A program made the translations under genes and the position numbers. This document shows, piece by piece, positions 9,244 through 18,123 of a DNA stretch of 64,000 nucleotides. The notes beneath the pieces are model-generated. The model was not told where the DNA came from. It searched no databases and saw nothing but the letters and a program-made list of their open reading frames with translations. Every line of letters starts with the position of its first letter. Within the stretch, counting starts at the first letter, position 1. Origin of the DNA: Hyphomicrobiales bacterium (GTDB lineage: Bacteria > Pseudomonadota > Alphaproteobacteria > Rhizobiales > Rhizobiaceae); contig UEGR01000011.1 in assembly GCA_900465685.1 (NCBI GenBank), forward strand, positions 1-64,000, in the 5' to 3' direction.

Positions 9244-10278
9244 TTACTTCGGCGTCAAATCCCCCACGAGCGGCGGCGTGCAGGACGCCTGCGCATTGAA
9301 CGTGGTTGGAATGATGACGCGACGTGGCTCTTCCCTTTTCCCGTGCGCAATCAGATCAAGCAACAAGGCCGCAGCCGTCGCGCCCACTTCATTTTGATCC
9401 CAGCTGACGACAGCAATCGGCGGCTGATGCAGATCGGCCAGTTCGCTTTGCCCGGACCCCACGACCGAAATATCCTGCGGAATGCGCAGTCCCCGCGTGC
9501 GAACCGCTTTCAACACACCCGCGAGCATATCGATGCCGCCTGCAATAATGGCTGTCGGAGGCTGTGACATTCCAAGCAGGGAAGACGTCACTCGATAAGC
9601 CTGATCGCGTAAAAAGCTCTCTGCAATGATCAGTTCCGGTGCTGGTTCCAAACCGCGCTCCTTGTAAGCACGCATGAAGCCGCGAACGCGTGCGCCACCC
9701 GGGTGCAATCTGGTCGGGCCTGTCAAAAGTGCGATGCGACGATGACCAAGATCAAGCAAATGGCCTGTCGCCTGAGCAATACCAGCCTCGTGATCGGCAT
9801 AGACGGCGTTGCACCATGACGGTTGATCACGATCAATCATTACGAATGGCACAGGTAACGTGCGCAACAGCTCTTCGAACTCGCCTTCTATCGGCGTATA
9901 AGGCCCCATCAATACGCCATCGACCTGCCCGCTCGAAAAGCTGCGCAGCAATTCAACCTCGCGGTTGCGGCGGCCTTCGGAATTCGCGATCAGCAGTGCA
10001 TAACCGGACTCATTGAGCATGTTATGTGCCGTGGATACAAAACCGCCCAGCTGCGCAATATTGATTTCGCGCAGGATGCAGCCCACCGTCTTTGTCCGCC
10101 CCATGCGCATCGACTTTGCGGCGGCATTGGGCACGTAGCCCAATTCCGCAATCGCGCTTTCAACCGCCTTGCGGATCTGCGGACGCACATCGGCAGCATC
10201 GTTGACCACGCGCGAAACCGTACCGATCGATACGTTAGCGAGCAAAGCGACATCGCGTATGGTAGGGGTTTTGGCCAT
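9244..10278 (-). CDS. LacI-family transcriptional regulator
   Basis: 344 aa. An N-terminal helix-turn-helix (TIRDVALLANVSIGTVSRVV, about residues 5-24) and hinge helix (NAAAKSMRMGRTKTVG) precede a periplasmic-binding-protein-like effector domain. The ATG at 10278 places the HTH at the correct distance from the N-terminus; the longer open frame to 10467 overlaps the upstream hydrolase gene. The gene lies inside the catabolic array with 22 nt to the preceding hydrolase, so it is probably transcribed with its targets. Its likely operator is the near-palindrome centred on CG at 21346-21361, ahead of the first transporter gene. Repressor role inferred from family and site position. Confidence 0.93.
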   Translation of the reverse strand: MAKTPTIRDVALLANVSIGTVSRVVNDAADVRPQIRKAVESAIAELGYVPNAAAKSMRMGRTKTVGCILREINIAQLGGFVSTAHNMLNESGYALLIANSEGRRNREVELLRSFSSGQVDGVLMGPYTPIEGEFEELLRTLPVPFVMIDRDQPSWCNAVYADHEAGIAQATGHLLDLGHRRIALLTGPTRLHPGGARVRGFMRAYKERGLEPAPELIIAESFLRDQAYRVTSSLLGMSQPPTAIIAGGIDMLAGVLKAVRTRGLRIPQDISVVGSGQSELADLHQPPIAVVSWDQNEVGATAAALLLDLIAHGKREEPRRVIIPTTFNAQASCTPPLVGDLTPK

Positions 10279-10300
10279 GTTCAATCCGTAGCGAAGCCTT

Positions 10301-11188
10301 TCAGATTTCAAAGTTCCATTGTTCGGTAGCGACCCTATATCCGGTTCCCTCCCGCACAAGCCAGCCGAATCCGGGGAAATGAATATGCATTCCGGCAACG
10401 AGCATGTCCTGTTCGAAAATCCGCGCCAGCAGGTTTGTGCGGTTACGAGCCGCCATATCCGGATCATGATCGAAGCTCATTGAAACTTCGGGACGGGCAA
10501 CCTGAATTTCGGGAACATGTGCAAGATCGCCCCAGACAATCATCTGCTTGCCTTCCGAATTCAAGAGCCAGGTACTGTGGCCCGGCGTATGGCCCGCGCA
10601 TTCCACAAGCGTAATGCCTGGCAGCACCTCTTCACCATCGTCAGCAAGTCTTAGTCGCCCGTCACGATACGGGTCCACCTGCTCACGCGCCCAACCGAAG
10701 TAACGAAGCCGCTTACGTTCGTCTGCTGCTTGCATTTCGGCATCTGAGTACCAGTGCTCGATTTCCTTGCGGTTGGCGATCACCGTCGCATTCGCAAACA
10801 ATCGTTCACCCGTCACAGGATCGGTCAGTCCACAGGAATGATCCGGATGGCAATGTGTGAGGAGAATATGGTCCACCTCCTCCGGCCGCACGCCAGCTAC
10901 CTCCAGATTTTCGAACAATTTGCCCGCCGTCGGACCGAATTTTTCACCGGAACCACAATCAATCAACACGGTGCCGGCAGGACCGCGCAGGAGGAAACAA
11001 TTGACCGAGATTCTCGGCGGTGAAACCCGATGATCCCGCGCCATCATCTCATCGACTTCATGCGGTTCGAATTCACGGAAAATATTATAACCCATCTCAA
11101 CATAGCCGTCGGAAAGGGCTGTCACGAGAAAAGAACCGAAGCGGCGATGATAGACGCCGGGTATCTGTCGGGTGGGCAAGCTGTTCAT
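10301..11188 (-). CDS. Metallo-beta-lactamase-fold hydrolase, copy 2
   Basis: 295 aa paralogue of the hydrolase at 2058-2978. Metal motif THCHPDHS near residue 112, then GHTPGHS, WGDLAHVPE and MHIHFPGFG, in the same order and spacing as copy 1. Begins at ATG 11188, directly after an in-frame GTG; no strong ribosome site is visible for either. It lies 54 nt after the MmgE/PrpD copy 2 gene. As with copy 1, lactonase or thioesterase chemistry is possible but the substrate cannot be read from the sequence. Confidence 0.9.
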   Translation of the reverse strand: MNSLPTRQIPGVYHRRFGSFLVTALSDGYVEMGYNIFREFEPHEVDEMMARDHRVSPPRISVNCFLLRGPAGTVLIDCGSGEKFGPTAGKLFENLEVAGVRPEEVDHILLTHCHPDHSCGLTDPVTGERLFANATVIANRKEIEHWYSDAEMQAADERKRLRYFGWAREQVDPYRDGRLRLADDGEEVLPGITLVECAGHTPGHSTWLLNSEGKQMIVWGDLAHVPEIQVARPEVSMSFDHDPDMAARNRTNLLARIFEQDMLVAGMHIHFPGFGWLVREGTGYRVATEQWNFEI

Positions 11189-11242
11189 CACAAATCGTTC
11201 CAGATCAAATATGTATGCATTTCATATCGGGCCGTTGCTTCA

Positions 11243-12598
11243 TCACACCAGATCAAGCTCGCGCAGATCTTTCATTGCCTCAATGCGGTATAGCTTTTCA
11301 AACAACGGACCCAGCTTTTCTTCGGGCAGGAGAATGCCAGCGCAATCCTCGAATTTTTTCTTCAAAGCTTCACGGTCAAGCTGCATCTGCCAGCTTCCAC
11401 GTGCATGTTCCACCGGTTCATGACGCAGCACTGTGCCATCTTTCAGGGTGATCCAGACGAGATCGAACGGTGCGAACGGTAGATCTTCGCCCGCTTCTTC
11501 TCCACTGACCGTCACCTCGACACGCTCCAGCATAGACTGCACGTCGCTGCGACTGACGAATTCATCTGTCAACTCCTTCAGTCCCACTCGTCGGGCCACG
11601 ACAGCACTCGCCATTGCGAACTCCATCGAGAATTTGGCTGCCAGACCGGTCTGCGGACGGGCGTTGCGCAACATGAGTTGCTGGGTCACACCTGTATGAA
11701 CATTGATTTTCGCGATTTCGGATGGAGCAATATCGTTTTCATCAACAAGATCGAGCATGGCATCAATAGAACGATGGGTCGCATAGCATGTGGGATAGCG
11801 TTTAATATTGACGCCATAACGCGCAGCCATCGATTCCTCACCAATTTTGAACGCATCGGCGCTCAAGATCGGAGCCCCTGACGGTGAAAACGATTGCAGG
11901 AAACCCACCCGGTGCTCAAGCGCATCAGTGCTACCGGTGTAGCCTGTCTTGGCAAGCCGCGCAGCCTGAATGCCTGATTGCGCCGTTCGTCCGGCATGCA
12001 ACGACTTGGTCATAGAACCAAAATTTGCAACCAAACCAGCCGCCAGCGAAGCAGCAATGGCCAACGCATGTGCGGTTTCTTCAGAAGAAAGCTTGTTGAG
12101 CCTAGCAGCACCAGCAGCACAGGCCAGTGTTCCCATGATCGCGGTGGGATGGAACCCACGGTCATGCAAGCGTCCCACCTCCAGCGCTGCCAGATGAGCC
12201 CATAATTCGTAACCGACGAGATAGGCTTCCAGCGCCTCCTGGCCAGAGGATTGCAGCGCATATCCTTCCGCCAAGATCATGGGCACCAATACCGCACTGG
12301 GATGACCGGCAAGCGCCACATCATCAAAGTCCAGAACATGGGCCGCCACGCCATTGACGAGTGCGGCATCCGCCGCACCATATCGCTGGCCGTTGACGGC
12401 ACCGGGTGCGTCATTGCTTCCACTGGCAGGCGTTGCAATCGTCGCGACGAGTTCGACCGCCGGTTCGCGCGCGCCAGCAAGCATAGTGCCGACACAGTCC
12501 ACGATACCGATGCGTGCGGCGTGAACCGCCTCTGCCGGAACATGAGCGAGGTCGAAATCCTTGATGAACTCCGCGGCCTTGATCGTGATGCTATCCAT
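11243..12598 (-). CDS. MmgE/PrpD-family protein, copy 2
   Basis: 451 aa MmgE/PrpD protein, diverged from copy 1. Here the classical signature is better kept: HVLDFDDVALAGHPSAV near residues 80-96, and later KRYPTCYATHRSIDA in the lid region. The start at 12598 (MDSITIKAAEF) follows GAGG at suitable spacing; an upstream extension to 12697 would run far into the acyl-CoA dehydrogenase gene. The 8-nt spacing to that gene's stop supports cotranscription. Family members dehydrate, decarboxylate or epimerise branched carboxylic acids. Confidence 0.9.
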   Translation of the reverse strand: MDSITIKAAEFIKDFDLAHVPAEAVHAARIGIVDCVGTMLAGAREPAVELVATIATPASGSNDAPGAVNGQRYGAADAALVNGVAAHVLDFDDVALAGHPSAVLVPMILAEGYALQSSGQEALEAYLVGYELWAHLAALEVGRLHDRGFHPTAIMGTLACAAGAARLNKLSSEETAHALAIAASLAAGLVANFGSMTKSLHAGRTAQSGIQAARLAKTGYTGSTDALEHRVGFLQSFSPSGAPILSADAFKIGEESMAARYGVNIKRYPTCYATHRSIDAMLDLVDENDIAPSEIAKINVHTGVTQQLMLRNARPQTGLAAKFSMEFAMASAVVARRVGLKELTDEFVSRSDVQSMLERVEVTVSGEEAGEDLPFAPFDLVWITLKDGTVLRHEPVEHARGSWQMQLDREALKKKFEDCAGILLPEEKLGPLFEKLYRIEAMKDLRELDLV

Positions 12599-12606
12599 GA
12601 TGGACC

Positions 12607-13785
12607 TCAATAGGACCGTGGGAGACCCAACATGTGCTGACCGACATAGGCCAGGATCATGTTGGTCGAGATCGGCGCAGTCTGATAAATGCGGCACTCA
12701 CGCCACTTCCGTTCAATGCCGTATTCCACTGCATAACCGAAGCCGCCAAACGTCTGCAGCGCAGTATCAGCTGCTTTCCAGGTCGCCTCCGAGGCAAGCA
12801 GTTTGGCAATATTGGCTTCGCCACCGCAGGGCTGGTGCGCGTCGAACAAGGCAGCAGCCTTACGGGCCATGAGATCGGCGGCTTCAAGTTCCGCATGGGC
12901 GCGAGCAATAGGGAATTGCACACCCTGATTGGCGCCAATTTCGCGATTGAAAACGCGACGTTCCTTGGCATATTCCACCGCGCGGCGGATCATATAGCGG
13001 CCATCTCCAACACATTCCGACGCAACGAGAATGCGTTCTGCATTCATACCATCCAGAATGTAGCGGAAACCTTTGCCTTCCTCACCGATTAGTGCTGACG
13101 CCGGTACGCGTAGATTTTCGATGAAAACTTCCGTCGTGTTGTGGTTGATCAATGCGTTGATCGGGCGAATATCAACACCGTTTCCGCGCGCTTCACGCAG
13201 ATCGATCAGGAAAACCGAAATGCCGTCCGTTTTCTTGGCAACCTGATCAAGCGGCGTGGTGCGGGCTAGAAGCAGAAGGAGATCAGAATAAAGCGCGCGC
13301 GACGTCCAGACTTTCTGGCCGTTGATCACATAGTGATCACCGTCACGCACGGCACGGGTTTTGAGCTGCGTCGTGTCCGAACCAGTCGTCGGCTCTGTCA
13401 CGCCAAAAGCCTGGAGGCGCAGCCGCCCAGCGGCAATCTCGGGCAAGTAAGTGCGCTTCTGCTCCTCAGAACCGTGGCGCAGCAATGTGCCCATGATATA
13501 CATTTGGGCATGTGCAGGGCTCGCCTGACAGCCACAGGCATTGATTTCTTCCAAAATCACAGCCGCAGCGCGCAGTGGCAATCCAGCTCCGCCAAATTCT
13601 TCCGGGATGAGCGCCGCCAGAAAGCCCCCATCCGTCAATTCCTGTACAAATTCAGACGGGTATCCAGATTTTTCATCCAGTTTTGCCCAGTAATCGAGCG
13701 GATAGTTTTCACAAATTCGACGGATCGATTCACGCAGTTCCGGAAAGTCTTCGCCCAGTTCCATGGTAGCGACAGTATTGGTCAT
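12607..13785 (-). CDS. Acyl-CoA dehydrogenase with an isovaleryl-CoA-dehydrogenase-type catalytic site
   Basis: 392 aa FAD acyl-CoA dehydrogenase with the usual three-domain layout; FAD/substrate motif FGVTEPTTGSDTTQ near residues 127-140. The catalytic glutamate of short/medium-chain enzymes (IYEGT) is replaced by glutamine in RIYQTAPIS (about residue 368). A glutamate is instead present in MNAERILVASE (about residue 250), matching the position of the base in isovaleryl-CoA dehydrogenase (DLERLVLA). This points to a branched or otherwise unusual acyl-CoA. Ends 8 nt before MmgE/PrpD copy 2 and follows the lyase gene by 9 nt. Electrons would pass to ETF, which is not encoded here. Confidence 0.92.
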   Translation of the reverse strand: MTNTVATMELGEDFPELRESIRRICENYPLDYWAKLDEKSGYPSEFVQELTDGGFLAALIPEEFGGAGLPLRAAAVILEEINACGCQASPAHAQMYIMGTLLRHGSEEQKRTYLPEIAAGRLRLQAFGVTEPTTGSDTTQLKTRAVRDGDHYVINGQKVWTSRALYSDLLLLLARTTPLDQVAKKTDGISVFLIDLREARGNGVDIRPINALINHNTTEVFIENLRVPASALIGEEGKGFRYILDGMNAERILVASECVGDGRYMIRRAVEYAKERRVFNREIGANQGVQFPIARAHAELEAADLMARKAAALFDAHQPCGGEANIAKLLASEATWKAADTALQTFGGFGYAVEYGIERKWRECRIYQTAPISTNMILAYVGQHMLGLPRSY

Positions 13786-13794
13786 AGCGTAGTC

Positions 13795-14721
13795 TCACTT
13801 TGCAACTGAAAATGTATTGGGAAGACCGGCGCGTGCTATCGCGCCACTGTAGCGTTCTTCTTGGCCAAGCCACGTTTCGACATCGCGGCGGATATCCAGC
13901 AGGGCGTCAATGTCGACACCAGTAGAAAAGCCCATGCTTTCAAGCATATATGCCGTATCTTCCGTGTTGATGTTGCCTGTTGCACCCGGTGCAAACGGAC
14001 ATCCGCCAAGCCCGGCCAGCGAACTGTCGAACGCACGGACGCCGGTTTCCAACGCGGCTGCCACATTGGCGAGGCCGAGGCCGCGCGTATCGTGGAAATG
14101 ACAGATGATGCGGCGTCCATCTGCGATCTCGACAATCGGCGGCAGGATTTCGTGGACCTGCGCCGGATTGCCGTAACCGACCGTATCCGCCACGATCAGC
14201 TCGTCTGCCCCCATATCCGTCACACGGCGCGCAATCTCGAACACGCGTTCCGGCGCGACATAACCTTGCAGTGTGCACCCAAAACTGGTTGCCAGCCCAC
14301 AGGCGAGCACCATATCGCGACCAGCCTCCGACTGTTTTAGCGCCACGATGCGCCCGAATTCCACGACCGCCTCTTCCGTAGAGCGACGGACATTGGCCTG
14401 ACTATGGGCTTCAGAAACTGAAAGCACGTAGTTGATATGGCGAAAGCCAGCGGCAAGCGCCCGCTCGGCGCCTTTGAGATTGGGCACCAGTGCTGAACAG
14501 ACCACGCCAGAAAAGTCAGGCAAGCTGGTAGCCAAAACGTCGGCATCAGCAAATTGCGGCACGATCTTCGGCGGTACAAAAGAAGTCAGTTCGATTTCGC
14601 GGACACCAGCCGCAATAAGCCGCCTTGCCCATTCGCGTTTGCGATCGGTCTCGAGAAAACGTTTTGCCATCTGAATTCCGTCGCGAAGTCCCACTTCGCG
14701 CAAGGTCACATGCTCTGCCAT
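13795..14721 (-). CDS. Hydroxymethylglutaryl-CoA-lyase-family enzyme
   Basis: 308 aa DRE-TIM metallolyase, the usual length. REVGLRDGIQ at residues 8-17 carries the divalent-metal/acid arginine-aspartate pair, HFHDTRGLGLAN gives the metal-binding histidines, and the flexible-loop signature GLGGCPFAPGATGN contains the active-site cysteine. The family cleaves 3-hydroxy-3-alkylglutaryl-CoA compounds to acetyl-CoA plus a 3-keto acid. With the neighbouring isovaleryl-type dehydrogenase and hydratase it resembles leucine or acyclic-terpenoid degradation, but no biotin carboxylase is present here, so the 3-hydroxy-3-alkyl acyl-CoA would have to arise another way. True substrate uncertain. Confidence 0.92.
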   Translation of the reverse strand: MAEHVTLREVGLRDGIQMAKRFLETDRKREWARRLIAAGVREIELTSFVPPKIVPQFADADVLATSLPDFSGVVCSALVPNLKGAERALAAGFRHINYVLSVSEAHSQANVRRSTEEAVVEFGRIVALKQSEAGRDMVLACGLATSFGCTLQGYVAPERVFEIARRVTDMGADELIVADTVGYGNPAQVHEILPPIVEIADGRRIICHFHDTRGLGLANVAAALETGVRAFDSSLAGLGGCPFAPGATGNINTEDTAYMLESMGFSTGVDIDALLDIRRDVETWLGQEERYSGAIARAGLPNTFSVAK

Positions 14722-14724
14722 GAC

Positions 14725-15519
14725 CTAAACTCCCCTGAAGACAGGTGGGCGCTTTTCATTGAAAGCCCGCACGCCTTCGTGACGGTCCTCCGTCGACACC
14801 ATGCGGTTGTAGCATTCGATCTCGAAAGCCAGACCGTCAGCCAGTGACATTTGCAAACCGCGATGAATAGACTGCTTGGCCTGGCGCACAGAAATAGGCG
14901 CGTTGCCCGCTATACGACGCGCAGTGGCAAGTGCTGCACCAAGAAGCTCGGCCTGCGGGAACACACGATTGATAAGCCCCCACTCAAATGCCTCTTGCGC
15001 CGCAAAAGGCAGGCCAGTGAGGATAACTTCCTTGGCGCGTCGTTCTCCCATGGCGCGCGGCAGGTTCTGCGTACCACCCGCACCTGGCATGATGCCGAGC
15101 GTTACCTCGGTCAATGCGAAACGTGCATTTTCAGACGCATAGGCAAAATCAAGAGCTGCCGTAATCTCGCAGCCCCCACCATAGGCCGCACCATTGATTG
15201 CACCGATCAGCGGCACCGGACAGGCAATTATTGCGCGGAGCATGCGCTCAAACATTGCATGCTGGCGCAACCATTGCGCATCGGTCATGCCATTGCGTTC
15301 CTTCAGGTCACCGCCTGCGCAGAAGGCCTTTTCGCCGGAACCCGTCAGCACAATCGCGCGCACGCCTTCGGAAACGACCTGGAACCTCTCGAAAAGGTCC
15401 ATCAGTTCCTCGCCCATCCGGGTGTTCATCGCATTGGCTGCTTGCGGCCTATTAAGCCGGACTAACAGCACATGGTCATCGATGCGCTCCAGTTCGAGCG
15501 TTTCATAAGTGCGTTCCAT
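14725..15519 (-). CDS. Enoyl-CoA hydratase/isomerase (crotonase family)
   Basis: 264 aa crotonase. Oxyanion-hole segments EKAFCAGGDLKE and GAAYGGGCE are present, and both hydratase glutamates appear conserved: one in ALTEVTLGIMPGAGGT and one in AKEVILTG. That favours true hydration of a 2-enoyl-CoA rather than isomerase-only activity. It shares one nucleotide with the end of the upstream CoA-transferase gene and is 3 nt from the lyase gene, so it sits in the core of the acyl-CoA part of the array. Confidence 0.92.
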   Translation of the reverse strand: MERTYETLELERIDDHVLLVRLNRPQAANAMNTRMGEELMDLFERFQVVSEGVRAIVLTGSGEKAFCAGGDLKERNGMTDAQWLRQHAMFERMLRAIIACPVPLIGAINGAAYGGGCEITAALDFAYASENARFALTEVTLGIMPGAGGTQNLPRAMGERRAKEVILTGLPFAAQEAFEWGLINRVFPQAELLGAALATARRIAGNAPISVRQAKQSIHRGLQMSLADGLAFEIECYNRMVSTEDRHEGVRAFNEKRPPVFRGV

Positions 15520-16652
15520 CAGCTTTCCTGTCGAATTGTCTGGTTGTGCGCTCCAAGTGTGGGCGCTGAACCGCCCGACGTTGGGCGAGCGTCATCAATG
15601 GTGAATGGGAGGCCGATCCACTTCTGCCCGTCAGCTTCCGTCACAATACCAACAGCCTCGGTCTGCGGATGGGTCCAGACCTTGTCGATGGTCAAAAGCG
15701 GGCAATTCGGCACACTGACAGCGTCGAGTTTTTCGCCGAGTTCGCTGACCGTGAGTTTAGCGACCGCGGCCGCGATCTGTGGTATCAACTCGTCGCGCAG
15801 CAACACTCTGTCGCGGTTCTGCGCAAACCTCTGATCTTTAGCCAGATGCTCCAGCCCCGGTAACGCCTGGCAGAGTTTTGCAAACAACCGGTCATTGCCC
15901 GCTGCGATCATCACCCAGCCGTCATCAGCCTCGAAGGCCTGATAGGGCACAATTTCAGCCAGGCCGGAACCATGAGGCTTGCGCACTTCGCCTGCAACCG
16001 CATGCGCGGCAAGCGGGATGGTCATCCAGGCAAGCCCAGTCTCAAACAAAGACGTTGCGATATGCGCGCCTTCGCCATTTTTATTGCGCTCAAGAAGGGC
16101 TGCCAACAGGCCGATGACGGTCCACATCCCCGACCCCATATCCACCAGCGACACACCGACGCGGACGGGAGGACGATCCGCTTCGCCGGTGATGGACATG
16201 ATGCCAGAGGAAGCCTGCGCCAGCGGATCATAACCAAGCTTGCGCGACAGCGGGCCAGTTTTGCCAAAAGCGCCGATATCACACCAGATCATACCAGGCG
16301 CCTGCCGCCGCATCTCGTCGACATCAACACCGAATTTGGTGAGCAGACCAGGTCTCAGGTTCTGGATAACAGCATCAGCCCCAAGGATCAGCTTCTTGAG
16401 ATGCGCACATTGTTCTGGGTCTGAAAAATCGAGTGTGAGACTTTCCTTTCCCCGGTTTAGAGCGTGAAATGCGGTGGCGTCTTCTTTGAAGAAGGGGGGC
16501 CCCCAACCGCGCGCATAATCCCCAGTGGAAGGGTTTTCAATCTTGATTACCCGTGCTCCCAACTCTGCCAGAATAAGGCCTGCATAGGGAGCGGCCACGC
16601 TGTGCCCCAGCTCGAGAACGGTAAGACCGTGAAGTGGTGCGGATTTACCCAA
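15519..16652 (-). CDS. CaiB/BaiF-family (class III) CoA-transferase
   Basis: 377 aa class III CoA-transferase. N-terminal GLTVLELGHSVAAPYAGLIL and GWGPPFF are family hallmarks; the catalytic aspartate that forms the acyl anhydride is in WCDIGAFGKTGP (about residue 129). It moves CoA between carboxylic acids without ATP. The start is TTG at 16652, with AGGAGAAT at good spacing and no ATG near the N-terminus. It is the first enzyme gene after the transporter, so it probably activates the imported acid. Confidence 0.92.
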   Translation of the reverse strand: MGKSAPLHGLTVLELGHSVAAPYAGLILAELGARVIKIENPSTGDYARGWGPPFFKEDATAFHALNRGKESLTLDFSDPEQCAHLKKLILGADAVIQNLRPGLLTKFGVDVDEMRRQAPGMIWCDIGAFGKTGPLSRKLGYDPLAQASSGIMSITGEADRPPVRVGVSLVDMGSGMWTVIGLLAALLERNKNGEGAHIATSLFETGLAWMTIPLAAHAVAGEVRKPHGSGLAEIVPYQAFEADDGWVMIAAGNDRLFAKLCQALPGLEHLAKDQRFAQNRDRVLLRDELIPQIAAAVAKLTVSELGEKLDAVSVPNCPLLTIDKVWTHPQTEAVGIVTEADGQKWIGLPFTIDDARPTSGGSAPTLGAHNQTIRQES

Positions 16653-16688
16653 AATAATTCTCCTGTCGAATTTCGGAGACCAAACGGA

Positions 16689-17381
16689 TCAGAGATATTC
16701 CTCCGCCAGTGCGGCGCCTCTGATTTCATTGGTCGTTCCCGAACGGCGGATGAGACCGCCGCGCATGATGTGTCCGCTATGCGCAATTTTGAGTGCTGGC
16801 CGCGCCATCTGCTCGGTCATGAGCACTGCGATACCGTCCTCTTGCATCTGACGTACGGCGGTCGAAATCTGTTGGATCCAGACCGGGGCGAGACCCAGAA
16901 ACGGCTCATCCAAAAGCAATAGTTTCGGGCCACCGCACATCGCTCTGGCAATCGCCACCAATTGCTGTTGGCCACCCGAAAGTTGACCTGCTGGCTGGGC
17001 CTGACGTTCAGCCAGAAAAGGGAAACTTGCCACAAGACGATCCCAGGCCTTCGACTGATCACGTGTGCCGAGCGAACCGGCACCTGCCAGCACGTTGTCC
17101 TTGACACTCATGGTTGGAAAAACGCGTCGTCCTTCGGGTGAGTAGCCAATACCTAGCCGGGCGCGCGCATCACTCGAAAGACCGGAAATATCACGGCCAT
17201 CGAAACTGATCTGGCCACGAGCCGCTCTGACGAGCCCGATAACAGCATTGATCAGACTCGACTTCCCTGCGCCATTGGCCCCGATGAGAAGTACTGTCTG
17301 GCCGGCTTCGACTGCGATATCGACACCAGACAATGCGTGCGTGCCGCTATAGGTCACATGCAAATCACGAATGCTGAGCAT
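16689..17381 (-). CDS. Branched-chain-type ABC transporter ATPase (LivF-like)
   Basis: 230 aa ATPase. Walker A GANGAGKSS, signature LSGGQQQLVAIARAM, Walker B LLLLDEPFLGLAP. Starts at 17381 (MLSIRDLHV) behind a strong GAGGAGGAA site located inside the end of the preceding ATPase gene, giving a 17-nt overlap; the longer in-frame start has no such site. With the adjoining LivG-like ATPase it forms the heterodimeric motor for the two permeases and the periplasmic binding protein encoded upstream. Confidence 0.95.
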   Translation of the reverse strand: MLSIRDLHVTYSGTHALSGVDIAVEAGQTVLLIGANGAGKSSLINAVIGLVRAARGQISFDGRDISGLSSDARARLGIGYSPEGRRVFPTMSVKDNVLAGAGSLGTRDQSKAWDRLVASFPFLAERQAQPAGQLSGGQQQLVAIARAMCGGPKLLLLDEPFLGLAPVWIQQISTAVRQMQEDGIAVLMTEQMARPALKIAHSGHIMRGGLIRRSGTTNEIRGAALAEEYL

Positions 17382-18123
17382 CGTCTTCCTCCTCATCGCT
17401 GCCCCCAAGATAGGCATTGATTACATCCGGATTTGTCAGCACCGTTTCCGGCGGGCCTTCTGCAATGAGCTTGCCGCCATCGAGAACAATGACCGACGGA
17501 CACAGACGCTTGATCAATTCCATATCGTGCTCAACCAGAAGCACACCGCAGCCGAAGGCTTCTTGAGCGAAACGCACATATGTATCGATGTTGGTGCGCT
17601 CGGATTTTTCCAACCCTGCCGCCGGTTCATCGAGCAGAAGCACCTTTGGCTGTGTTGCAAGTGCCATGGTGAGACCCAGCATCTTCTGAAGTCCGTAGGG
17701 AAGAATTTCCGCACTGCGCGTCCAGTTTTCGACGAGACCAAACTGGTCAAGCAGCGGAGACAGCTGTTCGAGTGCCGACCGCCCTCTCTTTGAAAAGCGG
17801 AGCGCCGAAAGAAGATTGTCCTCGACGGTGTAGCCATTGAAGGTTGCGGTCTGCTGGAAGCTGCGCACCAGACCTCGACCAGCATTCTCATAGACAGGCT
17901 TGCCGTCGATCTGCGTGTCGCCAAGAAGAACACGGCCCGAGCTTGGCTTCAGTCGACCCGAGATGATGTTGATCATCGTGGTCTTGCCGGCACCGTTTGG
18001 TCCAATGACACCGAGAAGTCCGCCGGCTGGCAAGGTGAAACTGACATCGGTGAAGACCTTCAGTCCGCCGAATGCCTTGGAGATACGATCCGCTTTCAGG
18101 GCATTTGTTGAAGTCCGGTTCAT
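17365..18123 (-). CDS. Branched-chain-type ABC transporter ATPase (LivG-like)
   Basis: 252 aa ATPase with Walker A GPNGAGKTT, Walker B KVLLLDEPAAGLE and the switch histidine in LLVEHDMELI. The signature region reads LPYGLQKMLGLTMAL, a variant of LSxGxQ common in LivG proteins. The C-terminus matches the LivG type (GPPETVLTNPDVINAYLGG). Its start overlaps the LivM-like permease stop by 4 nt. Cytoplasmic face of an importer for a small hydrophobic acid or amide. Confidence 0.95.
   Translation of the reverse strand: MNRTSTNALKADRISKAFGGLKVFTDVSFTLPAGGLLGVIGPNGAGKTTMINIISGRLKPSSGRVLLGDTQIDGKPVYENAGRGLVRSFQQTATFNGYTVEDNLLSALRFSKRGRSALEQLSPLLDQFGLVENWTRSAEILPYGLQKMLGLTMALATQPKVLLLDEPAAGLEKSERTNIDTYVRFAQEAFGCGVLLVEHDMELIKRLCPSVIVLDGGKLIAEGPPETVLTNPDVINAYLGGSDEEEDDAQHS

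Noticed and set aside
13795-15519. Assignment of the hydratase-lyase pair to plain leucine or itaconate degradation
   Set aside because: Leucine degradation needs a biotin-dependent methylcrotonyl-CoA carboxylase, which is missing here, and the itaconate route uses a citrate-lyase-type citramalyl-CoA lyase, whereas this protein is a DRE-TIM HMG-CoA-lyase-type enzyme.
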